64,000 nucleotides of DNA from Homoserinimonas sp. OAct 916 (lineage in GTDB: Bacteria > Actinomycetota > Actinomycetes > Actinomycetales > Microbacteriaceae), in assembly GCF_003260275.1 (NCBI RefSeq), contig NZ_QJHB01000001.1, positions 372,001 through 436,000 of the forward strand, read 5' to 3'. Within the stretch, counting starts at the first letter, position 1; each line of letters opens with the position of its first letter. The position numbers and the translations under genes were made by a program. Shown here piece by piece: positions 43,061-51,138 of this stretch. The notes below the pieces were generated by a model, which was not told the DNA's origin, made no database searches, and worked only from the letters and a program-made list of their open reading frames with translations.

Positions 43061-44263
43061 ATGACCACGCCGAGGATGCCCCACACCGGGCACAGCGCGC
43101 CGTTGGTCGCCGCCGGACCGCCGTTGACACCCGAGCGTCTCGCCCGATTCAGCCGGCAGTTGCTGATGCCGGGCTTCGGCGAGATCGCCCAACGTCGCCT
43201 TGCAAACGCCCGGGTGCTGGTGGTCGGGGCCGGAGGACTCGGGAGCGCCAGTGTCCCCTACCTGGCCGCCGCCGGCGTCGGCACGATCGGAGTGATCGAC
43301 TCAGACGTGGTCGAGCCCTCGAACCTGCACCGCCAGGTCGCCCACGGCATGCGCGATATCGGCCGCAGCAAGGTCGACTCGATCGCTGACACGGTTGCCG
43401 CGATCGACCCCAACGTTCGATTCCATCGCCATGATCTGCGCCTGGACTCACACAATGCACGAGACCTGCTCGACGGCTACGACCTGGTGATGGACGGCAG
43501 CGACAACTTCCCCACGCGCTATCTCACCAATGACGCGGCTGCTCTCGCCCACAAGCCACTGGTCTGGGGAGCCATTCTGCGCTACAGCGGCCAGGCCTCG
43601 GTTTCCTGGGCCGATCACGGGCCAACCTACCGCGACCTGTTCCCTTCCCCGCCCGGCCCCGACGAAATTCTCAACTGCGCTGACGGTGGCGTGCTGCCAA
43701 CGGTCTGCGCGGTGATCGGCGCCATCATGTGCGGCGAGGCGATCAAGATCATCACCGGCATCGGTGACCTGCTGATCGGCCGAGTGACCACCTATGACGC
43801 CCTGAGCGGCCGCTATCGCGAGCTGGAGTACGGTCGGGACCCGGATGCCGCCCCGATCACTGAACTGATCGACTACGAACTGTTCTGCAGCGGATCGGCT
43901 CCCCACACGGCACACGATGATGCGGCTGACCGGGCCGATGGCGCCGATGACACGATCGACGTCCAGACATTGTCCCGGCACCTGGCGAACAGGTCACCGA
44001 TTCAACTGGTCGACGTGCGCGAGTTGTTCGAGGCGAAGATCGTGTGCCTGCCCGACGCTGAGGTGATCCCGCTCGGAGCCCTGGTGGGCTCATTGGATCG
44101 CATTCGCACCGATGTGCCGGTCGTTGTTTACTGCCACCACGGCACCCGCTCTCGCATGGCGCTCGATCTTCTGCAGAGCCGAGGCTTCAGCAATGTGCGA
44201 CACCTCGACGGAGGCGTCGACGCGTACGCCACTCTTGTCGATCCTGCACTCACCCGCTACTGA
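43061..44263 (+). CDS. moeB: MoeB/ThiF-type adenylyltransferase with C-terminal rhodanese domain
   Basis: A 400-residue fusion. Residues 20-270 form the E1-like domain: RFSRQLLMPGFGEIAQ, the ATP loop VLVVGAGGLGSASVPYLAAA and SDNFPTRYLTNDAA. The C-terminal 110 residues form a rhodanese domain with VVYCHHGTRSRMALDLL, the cysteine being the sulfur carrier. Such proteins adenylate the C-terminal GG of MoaD (or ThiS) and deliver sulfur. MoaD with a GG end is present at 48186, so molybdopterin synthesis is the likely role. The frame is open upstream, but the ATG at 43061 has AGGAGG 6 nt before it. A moeZ name would fit equally well. Confidence 0.9.
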   Translation: MTTPRMPHTGHSAPLVAAGPPLTPERLARFSRQLLMPGFGEIAQRRLANARVLVVGAGGLGSASVPYLAAAGVGTIGVIDSDVVEPSNLHRQVAHGMRDIGRSKVDSIADTVAAIDPNVRFHRHDLRLDSHNARDLLDGYDLVMDGSDNFPTRYLTNDAAALAHKPLVWGAILRYSGQASVSWADHGPTYRDLFPSPPGPDEILNCADGGVLPTVCAVIGAIMCGEAIKIITGIGDLLIGRVTTYDALSGRYRELEYGRDPDAAPITELIDYELFCSGSAPHTAHDDAADRADGADDTIDVQTLSRHLANRSPIQLVDVRELFEAKIVCLPDAEVIPLGALVGSLDRIRTDVPVVVYCHHGTRSRMALDLLQSRGFSNVRHLDGGVDAYATLVDPALTRY

Positions 44264-44320
44264 GCGGGTCGCAACTCCAAGCATTCAAGCCCCTGCACGG
44301 AATCGTGACTGACGCAAAGT

Positions 44321-44352
44321 CAGGGCGCACGTCGCCCTGCAGCTTCGTTCTT
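44321..44352 (+). terminator. probable moeB terminator
   Basis: CAGGGCG (44321-44327), loop CACGT, CGCCCTG (44333-44339), followed by the T-rich CAGCTTCGTTCTTTC. It lies 58 bases after the moeB stop. Confidence 0.5.
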
Positions 44353-44444
44353 TCACGCTGACTGAGGGGTGGCGCCGCGACCGTCTTGAGCCCTCACGCG
44401 TGAGCTTAAGAAGCCTCGAAGGGGTCGGGCTTCGAGACGAACTT

Positions 44445-44486
44445 CCTCCGTCGGATCCGTAGATTTCGCGGGTGCTCCGACGGAGG
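44445..44486. promoter_or_regulatory. perfect 11-bp inverted repeat upstream of transporter promoter
   Basis: CCTCCGTCGGA (44445-44455) and TCCGACGGAGG (44476-44486) match perfectly around a 20-base loop. The right arm ends 11 bases before the -35 hexamer. It could be an operator, an activator site or a second terminator. Confidence 0.5.
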
Positions 44487-44497
44487 CTGAATGTTCC

Positions 44498-44526
44498 TTG
44501 GCAGTGCGCTGATAAGGGCCTATCGT
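44498..44526 (+). promoter_or_regulatory. promoter of the acetate-transporter-like gene
   Basis: TTGGCA (44498-44503), a 17-base spacer and TATCGT (44521-44526) match the sigma-70 consensus at 5 and 4 of 6 positions. CGGAGGATT provides the ribosome site before ATG 44587. Confidence 0.6.
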
Positions 44527-44586
44527 AAAAAACGGGGGCATCCAATCCAAAAGTAATTCATTGAAGAGCAGCTCCGGAGGATTCTC

Positions 44587-45171
44587 ATGGATCTCGTATT
44601 TCAAGCATCCGCATACGCGCCGCTAGCCATCGGTTTTTTCGGCCTCGGCACCGGCTATCTCATCTACGGCCCGCAAGAGTTGTTCGGCTGGCCCAAGCGA
44701 GATGAGAGAGTCGACAAGTCAACCGGAATCTGGGGCATCTTTCTACCCGGCCTCTGTCAGTTGGTCGCCGGGCTGATCCTGTTCATCGGCATGACCTGGT
44801 TCCAAGTCTTCAAAGAGGCGCCACTCTACATGGCCGCTCTGGCCTTCACCGCATATGGCATTCACTGGTTTGCCCTCGGCTTCAACCGCTGGCAGGGCAG
44901 CGACGCTCGCCCGAACGCCGGCATGTGCGTGGCGTTCTTCATCATCTCAGTCGTGGGCGCCGTGGTCTTCTTCGTCGCCGGGGACTGGCCCGTGGGTCTC
45001 TTGTTCGTCGGCCTGGCTCTGATTTACTTCAGCGACTTCTTCGCCTCCATCGGGATGAAGATGGGCGAGCGGGCACTGGGCTTCTGGCACCTCATCACAG
45101 GGGCCTGGCTGATGTACCTGATGATCGCCACCGCGTTCAACTTCTCTCTCGCTTGGACCCTGCCGCTCTGA
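44587..45171 (+). CDS. GPR1/FUN34/YaaH-like acetate-family membrane protein
   Basis: A 194-residue protein with six hydrophobic helices, the size and layout of the acetate uptake (SatP/YaaH) family. The opening ASAYAPLAIGFFGLGTGYL resembles the family NPAPLGL motif but lacks its Asn-Pro start, and GIWGIFLPGLCQLVAGLI matches the second-helix region. Related proteins carry acetate or succinate as small-anion channels. It has its own promoter between moeB and the FdhF-like gene, with which it is convergent; a small carboxylate such as formate or acetate is a reasonable guess. The family call is moderate because the signature is altered. Confidence 0.65.
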   Translation: MDLVFQASAYAPLAIGFFGLGTGYLIYGPQELFGWPKRDERVDKSTGIWGIFLPGLCQLVAGLILFIGMTWFQVFKEAPLYMAALAFTAYGIHWFALGFNRWQGSDARPNAGMCVAFFIISVVGAVVFFVAGDWPVGLLFVGLALIYFSDFFASIGMKMGERALGFWHLITGAWLMYLMIATAFNFSLAWTLPL

Positions 45172-45296
45172 ACCTGGCAGCCACGTTCACACAGCGATTG
45201 CCGCACAGCGTCACCAAATATCATGAGATCACGCACGTGTGAGCGAACCACAGGGCGACCTCGCCGAATCAGGGTCATGACCGTGAACCGGCGGGG

Positions 45297-47594
45297 TCAC
45301 TTCTCTGTCGCGGGCTCCAGTCGGATCACCACGGACTTCGACGCCGGCGTGTTGCTGCCTTCGGCCGTGCTCCCCAGTGGAACCAACACGTTGGCCTCCG
45401 GAAAGTAGGCGGCGGCGCAACCTCGTGGCGTCGGATACGAGATCACTCGCAGGCCCCGCAGCTCACGGTCCTCATCCCCGGGAAACTCGCTGAATACGTC
45501 GACCTTCTGCCCGTCGGCGAGCCCGAGCTCACGCACGTCGTCGGGATTGACGAAGATCACATCGCGGCCCTTCTTCACTCCCCGGTAGCGGTCGTTCAAG
45601 CTGTAGATCGTGGTGTTGAACTGATCATGCGAACGGATGGTCTGCAGGATCAGGCGCCCCGGCGGGCACTCCAGGTGCTCCAGCTCGTTGACCGTGATCA
45701 TGGCCTTGCCGGCGGGCGTCGGGAACGTGCGCGAGTCACGCGGCCCGTGGGCGAGGATGAACCCGCCCGGCTGCCGGATGCGCCGGTTATAGTCTTCGCA
45801 ATCCGGCACCACCCGGGCGATGTGCTCGCGAATCGTGTCGTAGTCACGCTCGAAGCCGGCCCAGTCGACGGCGACCCGGTCGCCGAGAACAGCGGCCGCC
45901 AGCCTGGACACGATGGCCACCTCCGAGAGCATTCCCGAAGCCACCGGTTCGACCTGCCCGCGCGAGGGGCGCACGGCGCAGGCGGTGTCCTCCACCGAGA
46001 TGAACTGCTCCCCGCCGGCCTGCCGGTCGATCTCGGTTCGTCCGAGAGTCGGCAGGATCAACGCCTCGTCGCCCACCACCGCGTGCGACCGATTGAGCTT
46101 CGTCGACACCTGCACCGTCAGGGCCGTATTCTGCATCGCCTTCTCCGCGGCGGCCGAGTCGGAGATGGCGGCCACCATGTTGCCGCCCATGGCGAACCAG
46201 ACCTTGATCCGGCCTTCGCGCATGTCCCTGATGCCCTGAACGCTGTCGACACCGTGGTCGCGAGGCACCGGGAAGCCGAACTCGGCTTCGAGAGCATCCA
46301 TGAACGGTTCGGGCATCTTCTCCCAGATGCCCATCGTGCGGTCGCCCTGAACGTTGCTATGGCCGCGAATCGGCGATGCGCCGGCGCCGGGCTTGCCGAT
46401 GTTGCCGCGAAGAAACAGCAGGTTCATGATCTCTTTGATCGTGGGAACGGCCTTCTTGTGCTGCGTGAGTCCCATCGCCCAGGTGATGATCACATTGTCG
46501 GCGGCCACGTACCTGTCTGCGAGCTCATCGATCTGGGCCACCGTCAGCCCGGTCGCGGCGAGCACGTCCGCCTCGTCGAGATCGTCGAGATGGCGTTCGA
46601 ACTCGGCGAGCCCCAGGCAGTGGCGGTCGAGGAACTCGCGGTCGAGCACCGTGCCGGGGTTTGCCCTCTCGGCCGCGAGCACCCGCTTGGAGACCGCCTG
46701 CAGGAGGGCCATGTCGCCGCCGAGGCGCACCTGCAAGAACTGGTCGGCCAGCTGGGTTCCCGTGCCGACCAGGCCGCGCACGGTCTGCGGGTTCTTGTAA
46801 CGGATGAGCCCGGCCTCCGGCAGCGGGTTGACCGCGACGATCTGGGCACCCGCCTTCTTGGCATCCTCCAGCGCGGTCAGCATGCGCGGGTGGTTCGTTC
46901 CGGGGTTCTGGCCCATGATGATGATCAGGTCAGACTTCTCGAAATCGTCGTAGCCGATGGTCGCTTTGCCGACGCCGATCGTCTCCCCCATCGCCAGTCC
47001 GGTGGATTCGTGGCACATGTTGGAACAGTCGGGCAGGTTGTTGGTGCCGAATGCCCTGACGAACAGCTGATAGATGAAGGCTGTTTCGTTCGAGGTGCGC
47101 CCACTGGTGTAGAAGGCGGCCTCGTTCGGTGAGGCGAGGGCGTTCAATCGGTCGGCGATCAGCGCGAACGCGTCATCCCAGCTGATCGGCTGGTAGTGGT
47201 CCTCGCCCTTAGCCTTGTACACCGGCTCGACCAGCCGGCCCTGTTGGCCCAGCCAGTATTCGCTCTTGGAGAGCAACTCCTGAATCGGGTGTGTCTCCCA
47301 GAAGGAGGTCGGAATAGTCAGGGGAGTGGCTTCCCAAGTGACCGCCTTGGCGCCGTTCTCACAGAACTCGGCGATCTTTCGGTGCTCGGGGTCGGGCCAC
47401 GCGCAACTCATGCAGTCGAACCCGCCCTTGTGGTTCATCGTGGTGAGCAGCTTCGCGGTTCGACCCAACCCCATGCCGCCGATCGCAGGAACCATGGAGT
47501 GCATGATGCCGGGAATGCCGGCCGCCGCGGTCTTCGGTGCAGTCACCTCGATCTGCGCGTCGCTGACATCATCGATCGGAGCCGTGCCGGTCAT
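45297..47594 (-). CDS. FdhF/YdeP-family molybdopterin oxidoreductase
   Basis: A 765-residue bis-MGD enzyme. An N-terminal cysteine set, GGFDCMSCAWPDPEH with CENG further on, may bind an iron-sulfur cluster. YTSGRTSNETAFIYQLF, CSNMCHESTGLAMGE, MGQNPGTNHPRML and RGNIGKPGAGASPIRGHSNV are molybdopterin-domain features. A C-terminal molybdopterin-binding beta-barrel contains TIRSHDQFNTTIYSLNDRYRG. The frame has no internal TGA, so no selenocysteine is used. The family includes YdeP and formate-dehydrogenase-like proteins of uncertain substrate. fdhD nearby suggests a formate-dehydrogenase-type cofactor. It is divergent from moaE. Confidence 0.9.
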   Translation of the reverse strand: MTGTAPIDDVSDAQIEVTAPKTAAAGIPGIMHSMVPAIGGMGLGRTAKLLTTMNHKGGFDCMSCAWPDPEHRKIAEFCENGAKAVTWEATPLTIPTSFWETHPIQELLSKSEYWLGQQGRLVEPVYKAKGEDHYQPISWDDAFALIADRLNALASPNEAAFYTSGRTSNETAFIYQLFVRAFGTNNLPDCSNMCHESTGLAMGETIGVGKATIGYDDFEKSDLIIIMGQNPGTNHPRMLTALEDAKKAGAQIVAVNPLPEAGLIRYKNPQTVRGLVGTGTQLADQFLQVRLGGDMALLQAVSKRVLAAERANPGTVLDREFLDRHCLGLAEFERHLDDLDEADVLAATGLTVAQIDELADRYVAADNVIITWAMGLTQHKKAVPTIKEIMNLLFLRGNIGKPGAGASPIRGHSNVQGDRTMGIWEKMPEPFMDALEAEFGFPVPRDHGVDSVQGIRDMREGRIKVWFAMGGNMVAAISDSAAAEKAMQNTALTVQVSTKLNRSHAVVGDEALILPTLGRTEIDRQAGGEQFISVEDTACAVRPSRGQVEPVASGMLSEVAIVSRLAAAVLGDRVAVDWAGFERDYDTIREHIARVVPDCEDYNRRIRQPGGFILAHGPRDSRTFPTPAGKAMITVNELEHLECPPGRLILQTIRSHDQFNTTIYSLNDRYRGVKKGRDVIFVNPDDVRELGLADGQKVDVFSEFPGDEDRELRGLRVISYPTPRGCAAAYFPEANVLVPLGSTAEGSNTPASKSVVIRLEPATEK

Positions 47595-47619
47595 ACTTCA
47601 GGTCCTTCCCCACCAAGCG

Positions 47620-47644
47620 TCGCCGACCGCTGATAGGTCGGCGA
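47620..47644. promoter_or_regulatory. 25-bp perfect inverted repeat between fdhF-like and moaE genes
   Basis: TCGCCGACC (47620-47628), 7 bases, GGTCGGCGA (47636-47644), in the 95-base divergent spacer, 26 bases before the fdhF-like start. It is well placed to act as an operator for both genes. Confidence 0.5.
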
Positions 47645-47677
47645 GCACTTCAACGATCTTCCCACAACCGCATGGCC

Positions 47678-47683
47678 TAGGCT
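47678..47683 (+). promoter_or_regulatory. putative leaderless -10 of moaE
   Basis: TAGGCT ends exactly 6 nt before the moaE ATG; no Shine-Dalgarno sequence is visible. The same hexamer and spacing precede the DUF2249 gene. Confidence 0.45.
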
Positions 47684-47689
47684 CGAAGC

Positions 47690-48103
47690 ATGCAGCAATG
47701 GACAGCCTTGATCACCGCTGAACCGATCGATGAAGCCGCGGTCAGGCGTGCGGTCGAAGCGCCGGAATCGGGTGCGCTCGTGCTGTTCTGCGGGGTTGTG
47801 CGCAACCACGATGGCGGTCGCAACGTGTTGTCGCTGGACTACCGGGCACATCCGGATGCACAGGACATCATGGCCGAGACGGTGCGCGGCGTGATGGAAT
47901 CCTCCGGGCTGACAATTGCCGCTGCCCACCGCGTCGGCGAACTCGCGATCGGCGATATCGCCCTCTACGCGGCGGTCGCCGCAGCGCACCGCAAAGAGGC
48001 GTTCGACGCCTGCGCAGAGGTGGTGGAGCAGATCAAGCTCACGGTGCCGATCTGGAAGCGCCAGCACTATGTGGGTGGCATATCCGAATGGGTCGGCCTG
48101 TAG
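47690..48103 (+). CDS. moaE: molybdopterin synthase catalytic subunit
   Basis: A 137-residue MoaE. GALVLFCGVVRNHDGGRNV, YRAHPDAQDIM, HRVGELAIGDIALYAAVAAAHR and the lysine-containing VPIWKRQHY near the C-terminus are family hallmarks; the last lysine attacks the precursor during sulfur transfer. With MoaD it converts cyclic pyranopterin monophosphate to molybdopterin. moaD and moaA lie convergent on the far side, separated by 82 bases. The length is normal. Confidence 0.95.
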   Translation: MQQWTALITAEPIDEAAVRRAVEAPESGALVLFCGVVRNHDGGRNVLSLDYRAHPDAQDIMAETVRGVMESSGLTIAAAHRVGELAIGDIALYAAVAAAHRKEAFDACAEVVEQIKLTVPIWKRQHYVGGISEWVGL

Positions 48104-48156
48104 GGCGGCCAATCTCCGCGCTGAACAGGGGGAGCCAGACGCAGGGTTAGGTTGCG

Positions 48157-48182
48157 GGGTTCAGGCGTCGGGTTCAGGCGTC
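48157..48182. repeat. 13-bp direct repeat between moaE and moaD
   Basis: GGGTTCAGGCGTC occurs twice back to back at 48157 and 48170, followed by a partial third unit. It lies in the convergent spacer, like other 13-bp arrays in the window. Confidence 0.6.
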
Positions 48183-48185
48183 GCC

Positions 48186-48536
48186 TCAGCCGCCGGCAAA
48201 GGGCGGCAACACATCAACCTGGCTCGACACCGGCCAGTCGAGGTCGCGGCGCACCACTTTGTCGACCAGGAACGAGCCGGTTCGAACAACCTGTTCCATA
48301 TCGGGACCGTAGCGGCGCGTGAGCTCTGCTTTCAGCTCACCGAGCGTTGACCCCGCATTCATAAGGATCATCTCATCCTCACTCCCGGCGGCGTCTGCTG
48401 CCGCGGCAAAATACCGAACGTGCACGTTCATCTCGACCGCAGTCTTTTCGACTACAGCCTTTCCAACCGCAGCCTTTTCAGCCGCAGTCTTTTCAGCCGC
48501 AGCCTTTTCAACGACAGCTGCGTCACTGGAACTCAT
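48186..48536 (-). CDS. moaD: molybdopterin synthase sulfur carrier subunit with repeat extension
   Basis: A 116-residue MoaD whose last 81 residues are the ubiquitin-like carrier: VHVRYFAAAADAAGSEDE, LGELKAELTRRYGP and the C-terminal PPFAGG. The final glycine is adenylated by MoeB and turned into a thiocarboxylate. The first 35 residues are unusual, an EKxAA pentapeptide series produced by 15-bp DNA repeats, probably helical. The ATG at 48536 has GGTGAG 6 nt upstream, whereas the internal ATG at 48431, at the start of the ubiquitin fold, has only a weak site. Either may be used. It lies 30 bases after moaA. Confidence 0.88.
   Translation of the reverse strand: MSSSDAAVVEKAAAEKTAAEKAAVGKAVVEKTAVEMNVHVRYFAAAADAAGSEDEMILMNAGSTLGELKAELTRRYGPDMEQVVRTGSFLVDKVVRRDLDWPVSSQVDVLPPFAGG
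48435..48509. repeat. 15-bp in-frame tandem repeat in moaD
   Basis: Five diverged units of 15 bp, of the type AGCCGCAGCCTTTTC, run from 48435 to 48509. On the minus strand they encode EK(T/A)A(A/V) pentapeptides. Confidence 0.75.
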
Positions 48537-48566
48537 CGAAACTCACCGACCTTTCCCGTCTGGGTC

Positions 48567-49709
48567 TCAGCCCCCAATATAAGACATTTCAATTCTCTTG
48601 GGCCCGGAGCCCTTCGGCCGGGTCGACCGGGTCGCCATCTCCTCGCTGCGTTGCTCGGAGTACCGGTCGCCGCGGGCGCGCCACAGGTGCGCCAGCACGG
48701 TCGAGAGCTCGTCGTCGGTACATCCGCCACGCATCAATGCGCGCAGGTCGTGGCCGTTCGTGGCGAACAGGCAGGTGAACAACTTGCCTTCGGTGGACAG
48801 TCGCACCCGACTGCAGGTTCCGCAGAAGGCCTGGGTGACACTGGAGATCACCCCGACCTCTCCGCCACCGTCGGCATACCGCCAGCGGGCAGACACCTCA
48901 CCGGTGTAGTTCGGGGCCACTTCCTCAAGCGGCATCTCGGCGTTAATGCGACGGATCACCTCGGCTGAGGGAACCACCTCGCCCATCTTCCAGCCGTTGG
49001 TCGTGCCGACATCCATGAACTCGATGAATCGCAGAATGTGGCCGGTGTCCTTGAAATGGCGCGCCATCGGAACAATGTCGTGGTCGTTGGCACCCTTCTT
49101 CACCACCATGTTGATCTTGACCGGGCCGAGGCCAACCGCATCGGCGACCTCGATGCCGTGCAGTACGCGCTGCACCGGGAAGTCGATGTCGTTGATCGCA
49201 CGGAAAGTGGCATCGTCGAGTGAGTCGAGCGACACGGTCACCCGGTTGAGCCCGGCATCCTTCAACGCCTGCGCCTTCTTGGCGAGGGCTGAACCATTGG
49301 TGGTCAGCGCCAGGTCGAGCGGCCGGCCGTCGGGGGTGCGCAGCTCGCGCAACTGGGCGATCAGTTCCTCGATGCCGACGCGCAACAGGGGTTCACCACC
49401 CGTCAGGCGCAGTTTCTCCACGCCGTGGGCGGCCGCAACGCGAGCGACGCGGGTGATCTCATCGAAAGTGAGCAGCATCTGTTTCGGCAAGAATTCGAAG
49501 TCGCGGCCGAAGATCTCTTTCGGCATGCAGTAGACGCAACGAAAGTTGCACCGGTCGGTGACCGAGATGCGCAGGTCATGAAGTGGCCGCCCCAGCGCAT
49601 CGTTCACGGTGCCGGTCGGCGCCTCGAGTTCGGTCGGAATCTGGGAGACACGGGTGAAGAAGCGAGGGCCGTCGCGGCGCGGCTCGATTATGACCCGTTC
49701 CTTCATCAC
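48567..49709 (-). CDS. moaA: GTP 3',8-cyclase
   Basis: A 380-residue radical-SAM enzyme that makes 3',8-cyclo-GTP in the first step of molybdenum-cofactor synthesis. CNFRCVYC (Cys54, 58, 61) binds the SAM cluster; [11 protein letters not shown] and TTNGSAL follow; the second cluster is bound by [18 protein letters not shown]. The C-terminus ends GG as needed for activity. GGAGGGAG precedes the double ATG at 49709/49706. It is the first gene of a moaA-moaD unit. A 25-residue N-terminal stretch before the usual start of the family is poorly conserved. Confidence 0.97.
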   Translation of the reverse strand: MMKERVIIEPRRDGPRFFTRVSQIPTELEAPTGTVNDALGRPLHDLRISVTDRCNFRCVYCMPKEIFGRDFEFLPKQMLLTFDEITRVARVAAAHGVEKLRLTGGEPLLRVGIEELIAQLRELRTPDGRPLDLALTTNGSALAKKAQALKDAGLNRVTVSLDSLDDATFRAINDIDFPVQRVLHGIEVADAVGLGPVKINMVVKKGANDHDIVPMARHFKDTGHILRFIEFMDVGTTNGWKMGEVVPSAEVIRRINAEMPLEEVAPNYTGEVSARWRYADGGGEVGVISSVTQAFCGTCSRVRLSTEGKLFTCLFATNGHDLRALMRGGCTDDELSTVLAHLWRARGDRYSEQRSEEMATRSTRPKGSGPKRIEMSYIGG

Positions 49710-50104
49710 GCAGCTCCCTCCGAATACTCCCTACCGTACAGTGTGCACCTGATCATCGACCGGCCGGTTCCGGATGCGGCGACGCTCCTGCCTGAAATGG
49801 ATTCCGGCGCTGTATCACCAGATTTTTCACAGTGCTTGTCCTCAGCTCGGAGCCTCATCTCTCGAAAACGCGATTCCTAGTGGTGGGATAAGGCCCCCGC
49901 TCCGCATCCGCAGCACCCCGTCCCGCCCGGGATCCGCGAGGGAACTGTCCGTCAGAAGCGAAAACCCCGGTGGTACGCTCGAAATGAGGGCTGTCGCGCA
50001 GCGGGTGGAGAACCCCACCTCGTACGACAGCTGATTTGGTGCCATGGGCCCGGTCTCGTCTTGGGATTCACGTGCGCTGTGGCCACTAACACGAGGAGAA
50101 CTTC
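49710..50104. other. divergent spacer moaA / osmC with a nested hairpin
   Basis: No credible gene in 395 bases. The most ordered part is at 49989-50030, where GCTGTCG pairs with CGACAGC and, inside it, GGTGG (50003-50007) pairs with CCACC (50014-50018). It ends 75 bases before osmC and could be a structured leader or a terminator. AGGAG before 50105 is the osmC ribosome site. Confidence 0.4.
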
Positions 50105-50545
50105 ATGCCCATCGCAGTACGCACAGCGCAAACAGTTTGGGAAGGTTCGCTCGCCTCGGGCAGCGGAACCGTCACGGGCGCGACCGACGCACTGGGCACC
50201 CTGCCTGTGACGTGGGCGGCGCGCACCGAACAGCCCGGAGGTAAGACGAGCCCGGAGGAGCTGGCTGCGGCAGCCCACTCATCCTGCTTCTCGATGGCCC
50301 TTTCGCTCGCACTGGGCGAACACAAGCTCACTCCGACGAAGCTGACCGTCGAGGCCGCGGTGACCCTCGACGAGGTCGACGGGGTGCCGACGGTGGTCTC
50401 TTCCGCGATCACGGTGAACGGAGAGGTTCCCGGAACGGATGCCGCAAGTTTTCAGGGCATCGTCGACGAAGCCGCCGGGATCTGTCCGATCTCCCGGTTG
50501 TTCGCCGGTGCCAACATCACGGTTTCGGCCACTCTCCAAGGCTGA
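50105..50545 (+). CDS. OsmC-family peroxiredoxin
   Basis: A 146-residue protein that reduces organic hydroperoxides through two cysteines, in AAAAHSSCFSMALSLALGEH and DEAAGICPISRLF. KTSPEELAAAAHSSC is the usual family lead-in. The length suits the OsmC/Ohr group, and the two-cysteine context fits OsmC rather than YhfA. Members form dimers in the cytoplasm and are induced by osmotic, ethanol or peroxide stress. AGGAG lies 7 nt before the ATG. It is a single-gene unit, convergent with the membrane-protein gene at 50561. Confidence 0.92.
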   Translation: MPIAVRTAQTVWEGSLASGSGTVTGATDALGTLPVTWAARTEQPGGKTSPEELAAAAHSSCFSMALSLALGEHKLTPTKLTVEAAVTLDEVDGVPTVVSSAITVNGEVPGTDAASFQGIVDEAAGICPISRLFAGANITVSATLQG

Positions 50546-50560
50546 GTCACGCATCGGGGC

Positions 50561-51016
50561 TCAGCCGGCGCGCACGTGTGCCAGCGCGAGGCCGACCGGG
50601 ATGCTCACGACGAGCACTGCCACCAGAATGACGTAGGTGAAACGCAACCAACCACGTCGTTGGCTTCCCCGTGCCCCCATCCAGAAAAGTATGAGCGAGA
50701 GGACGATGGCAGCCCCGCCGGCATCAACGAGGAATGGCTGCACGATGAAGGTTCCGGTGATCACCGCCGCGTTGCCCAGGTTGAATGCGAGCAACTCGCC
50801 GACCACGCGTCGCCGGCTGGGGCTCTCATCGGCCAGTTTGGACTGCCCGTAGCCGAGCCCGATCTGCGCCGCACCGCCGATCAATACCAGATAGGCGACC
50901 AGCCACATCGTGCGCTGGCTCGGTGCGGAGGCGGTTGCCGCAGAGATCAGACCTCCCACCACCACGAACAGCATTCCGAGAGTGATGAATATTCGTTCGG
51001 CGGTCTGTTTCTGCAT
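50561..51016 (-). CDS. hypothetical four-helix membrane protein
   Basis: A 151-residue protein with four hydrophobic helices (about residues 10-28, 38-55, 75-112 as a long or double segment, 122-145). Short loops are basic on the side of RSRRR-like residues, so the N-terminus is probably cytoplasmic. No family is recognised and no catalytic motif is visible. It is the last minus-strand gene after the modABC unit, 122 bases beyond the 2H phosphoesterase, and may be a separate transcript. Confidence 0.65.
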   Translation of the reverse strand: MQKQTAERIFITLGMLFVVVGGLISAATASAPSQRTMWLVAYLVLIGGAAQIGLGYGQSKLADESPSRRRVVGELLAFNLGNAAVITGTFIVQPFLVDAGGAAIVLSLILFWMGARGSQRRGWLRFTYVILVAVLVVSIPVGLALAHVRAG

Positions 51017-51138
51017 GATTCCATGCTACGAGCACGCATCCGCCGGGCGCTCGGAATGAGGGCCCACGGGAGCGACTGGACGGCCAGAGGGTTTTTCAGC
51101 GTTCAGCATTCGACCCGACATCGTCTTCGGGAATGCGA

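Larger units (their letters stand above)
44264..44586. other. structured spacer before the acetate-transporter-like gene
   Basis: This 323-base gap holds no credible gene but several inverted repeats: 44321-44339, the palindrome CTCACGCGTGAG (44393-44404), CTCGAAG/CTTCGAG (44415-44436) and the perfect 11-bp stem at 44445-44486. A promoter follows at 44498-44526. Confidence 0.6.

Noticed and set aside
45627-47132. A 501-codon plus-strand frame over the FdhF-like gene
   Set aside because: Antisense shadow rich in His, Arg and Gly with no domain.
45297-47594. Selenocysteine in the FdhF-like protein
   Set aside because: The frame has no internal TGA.
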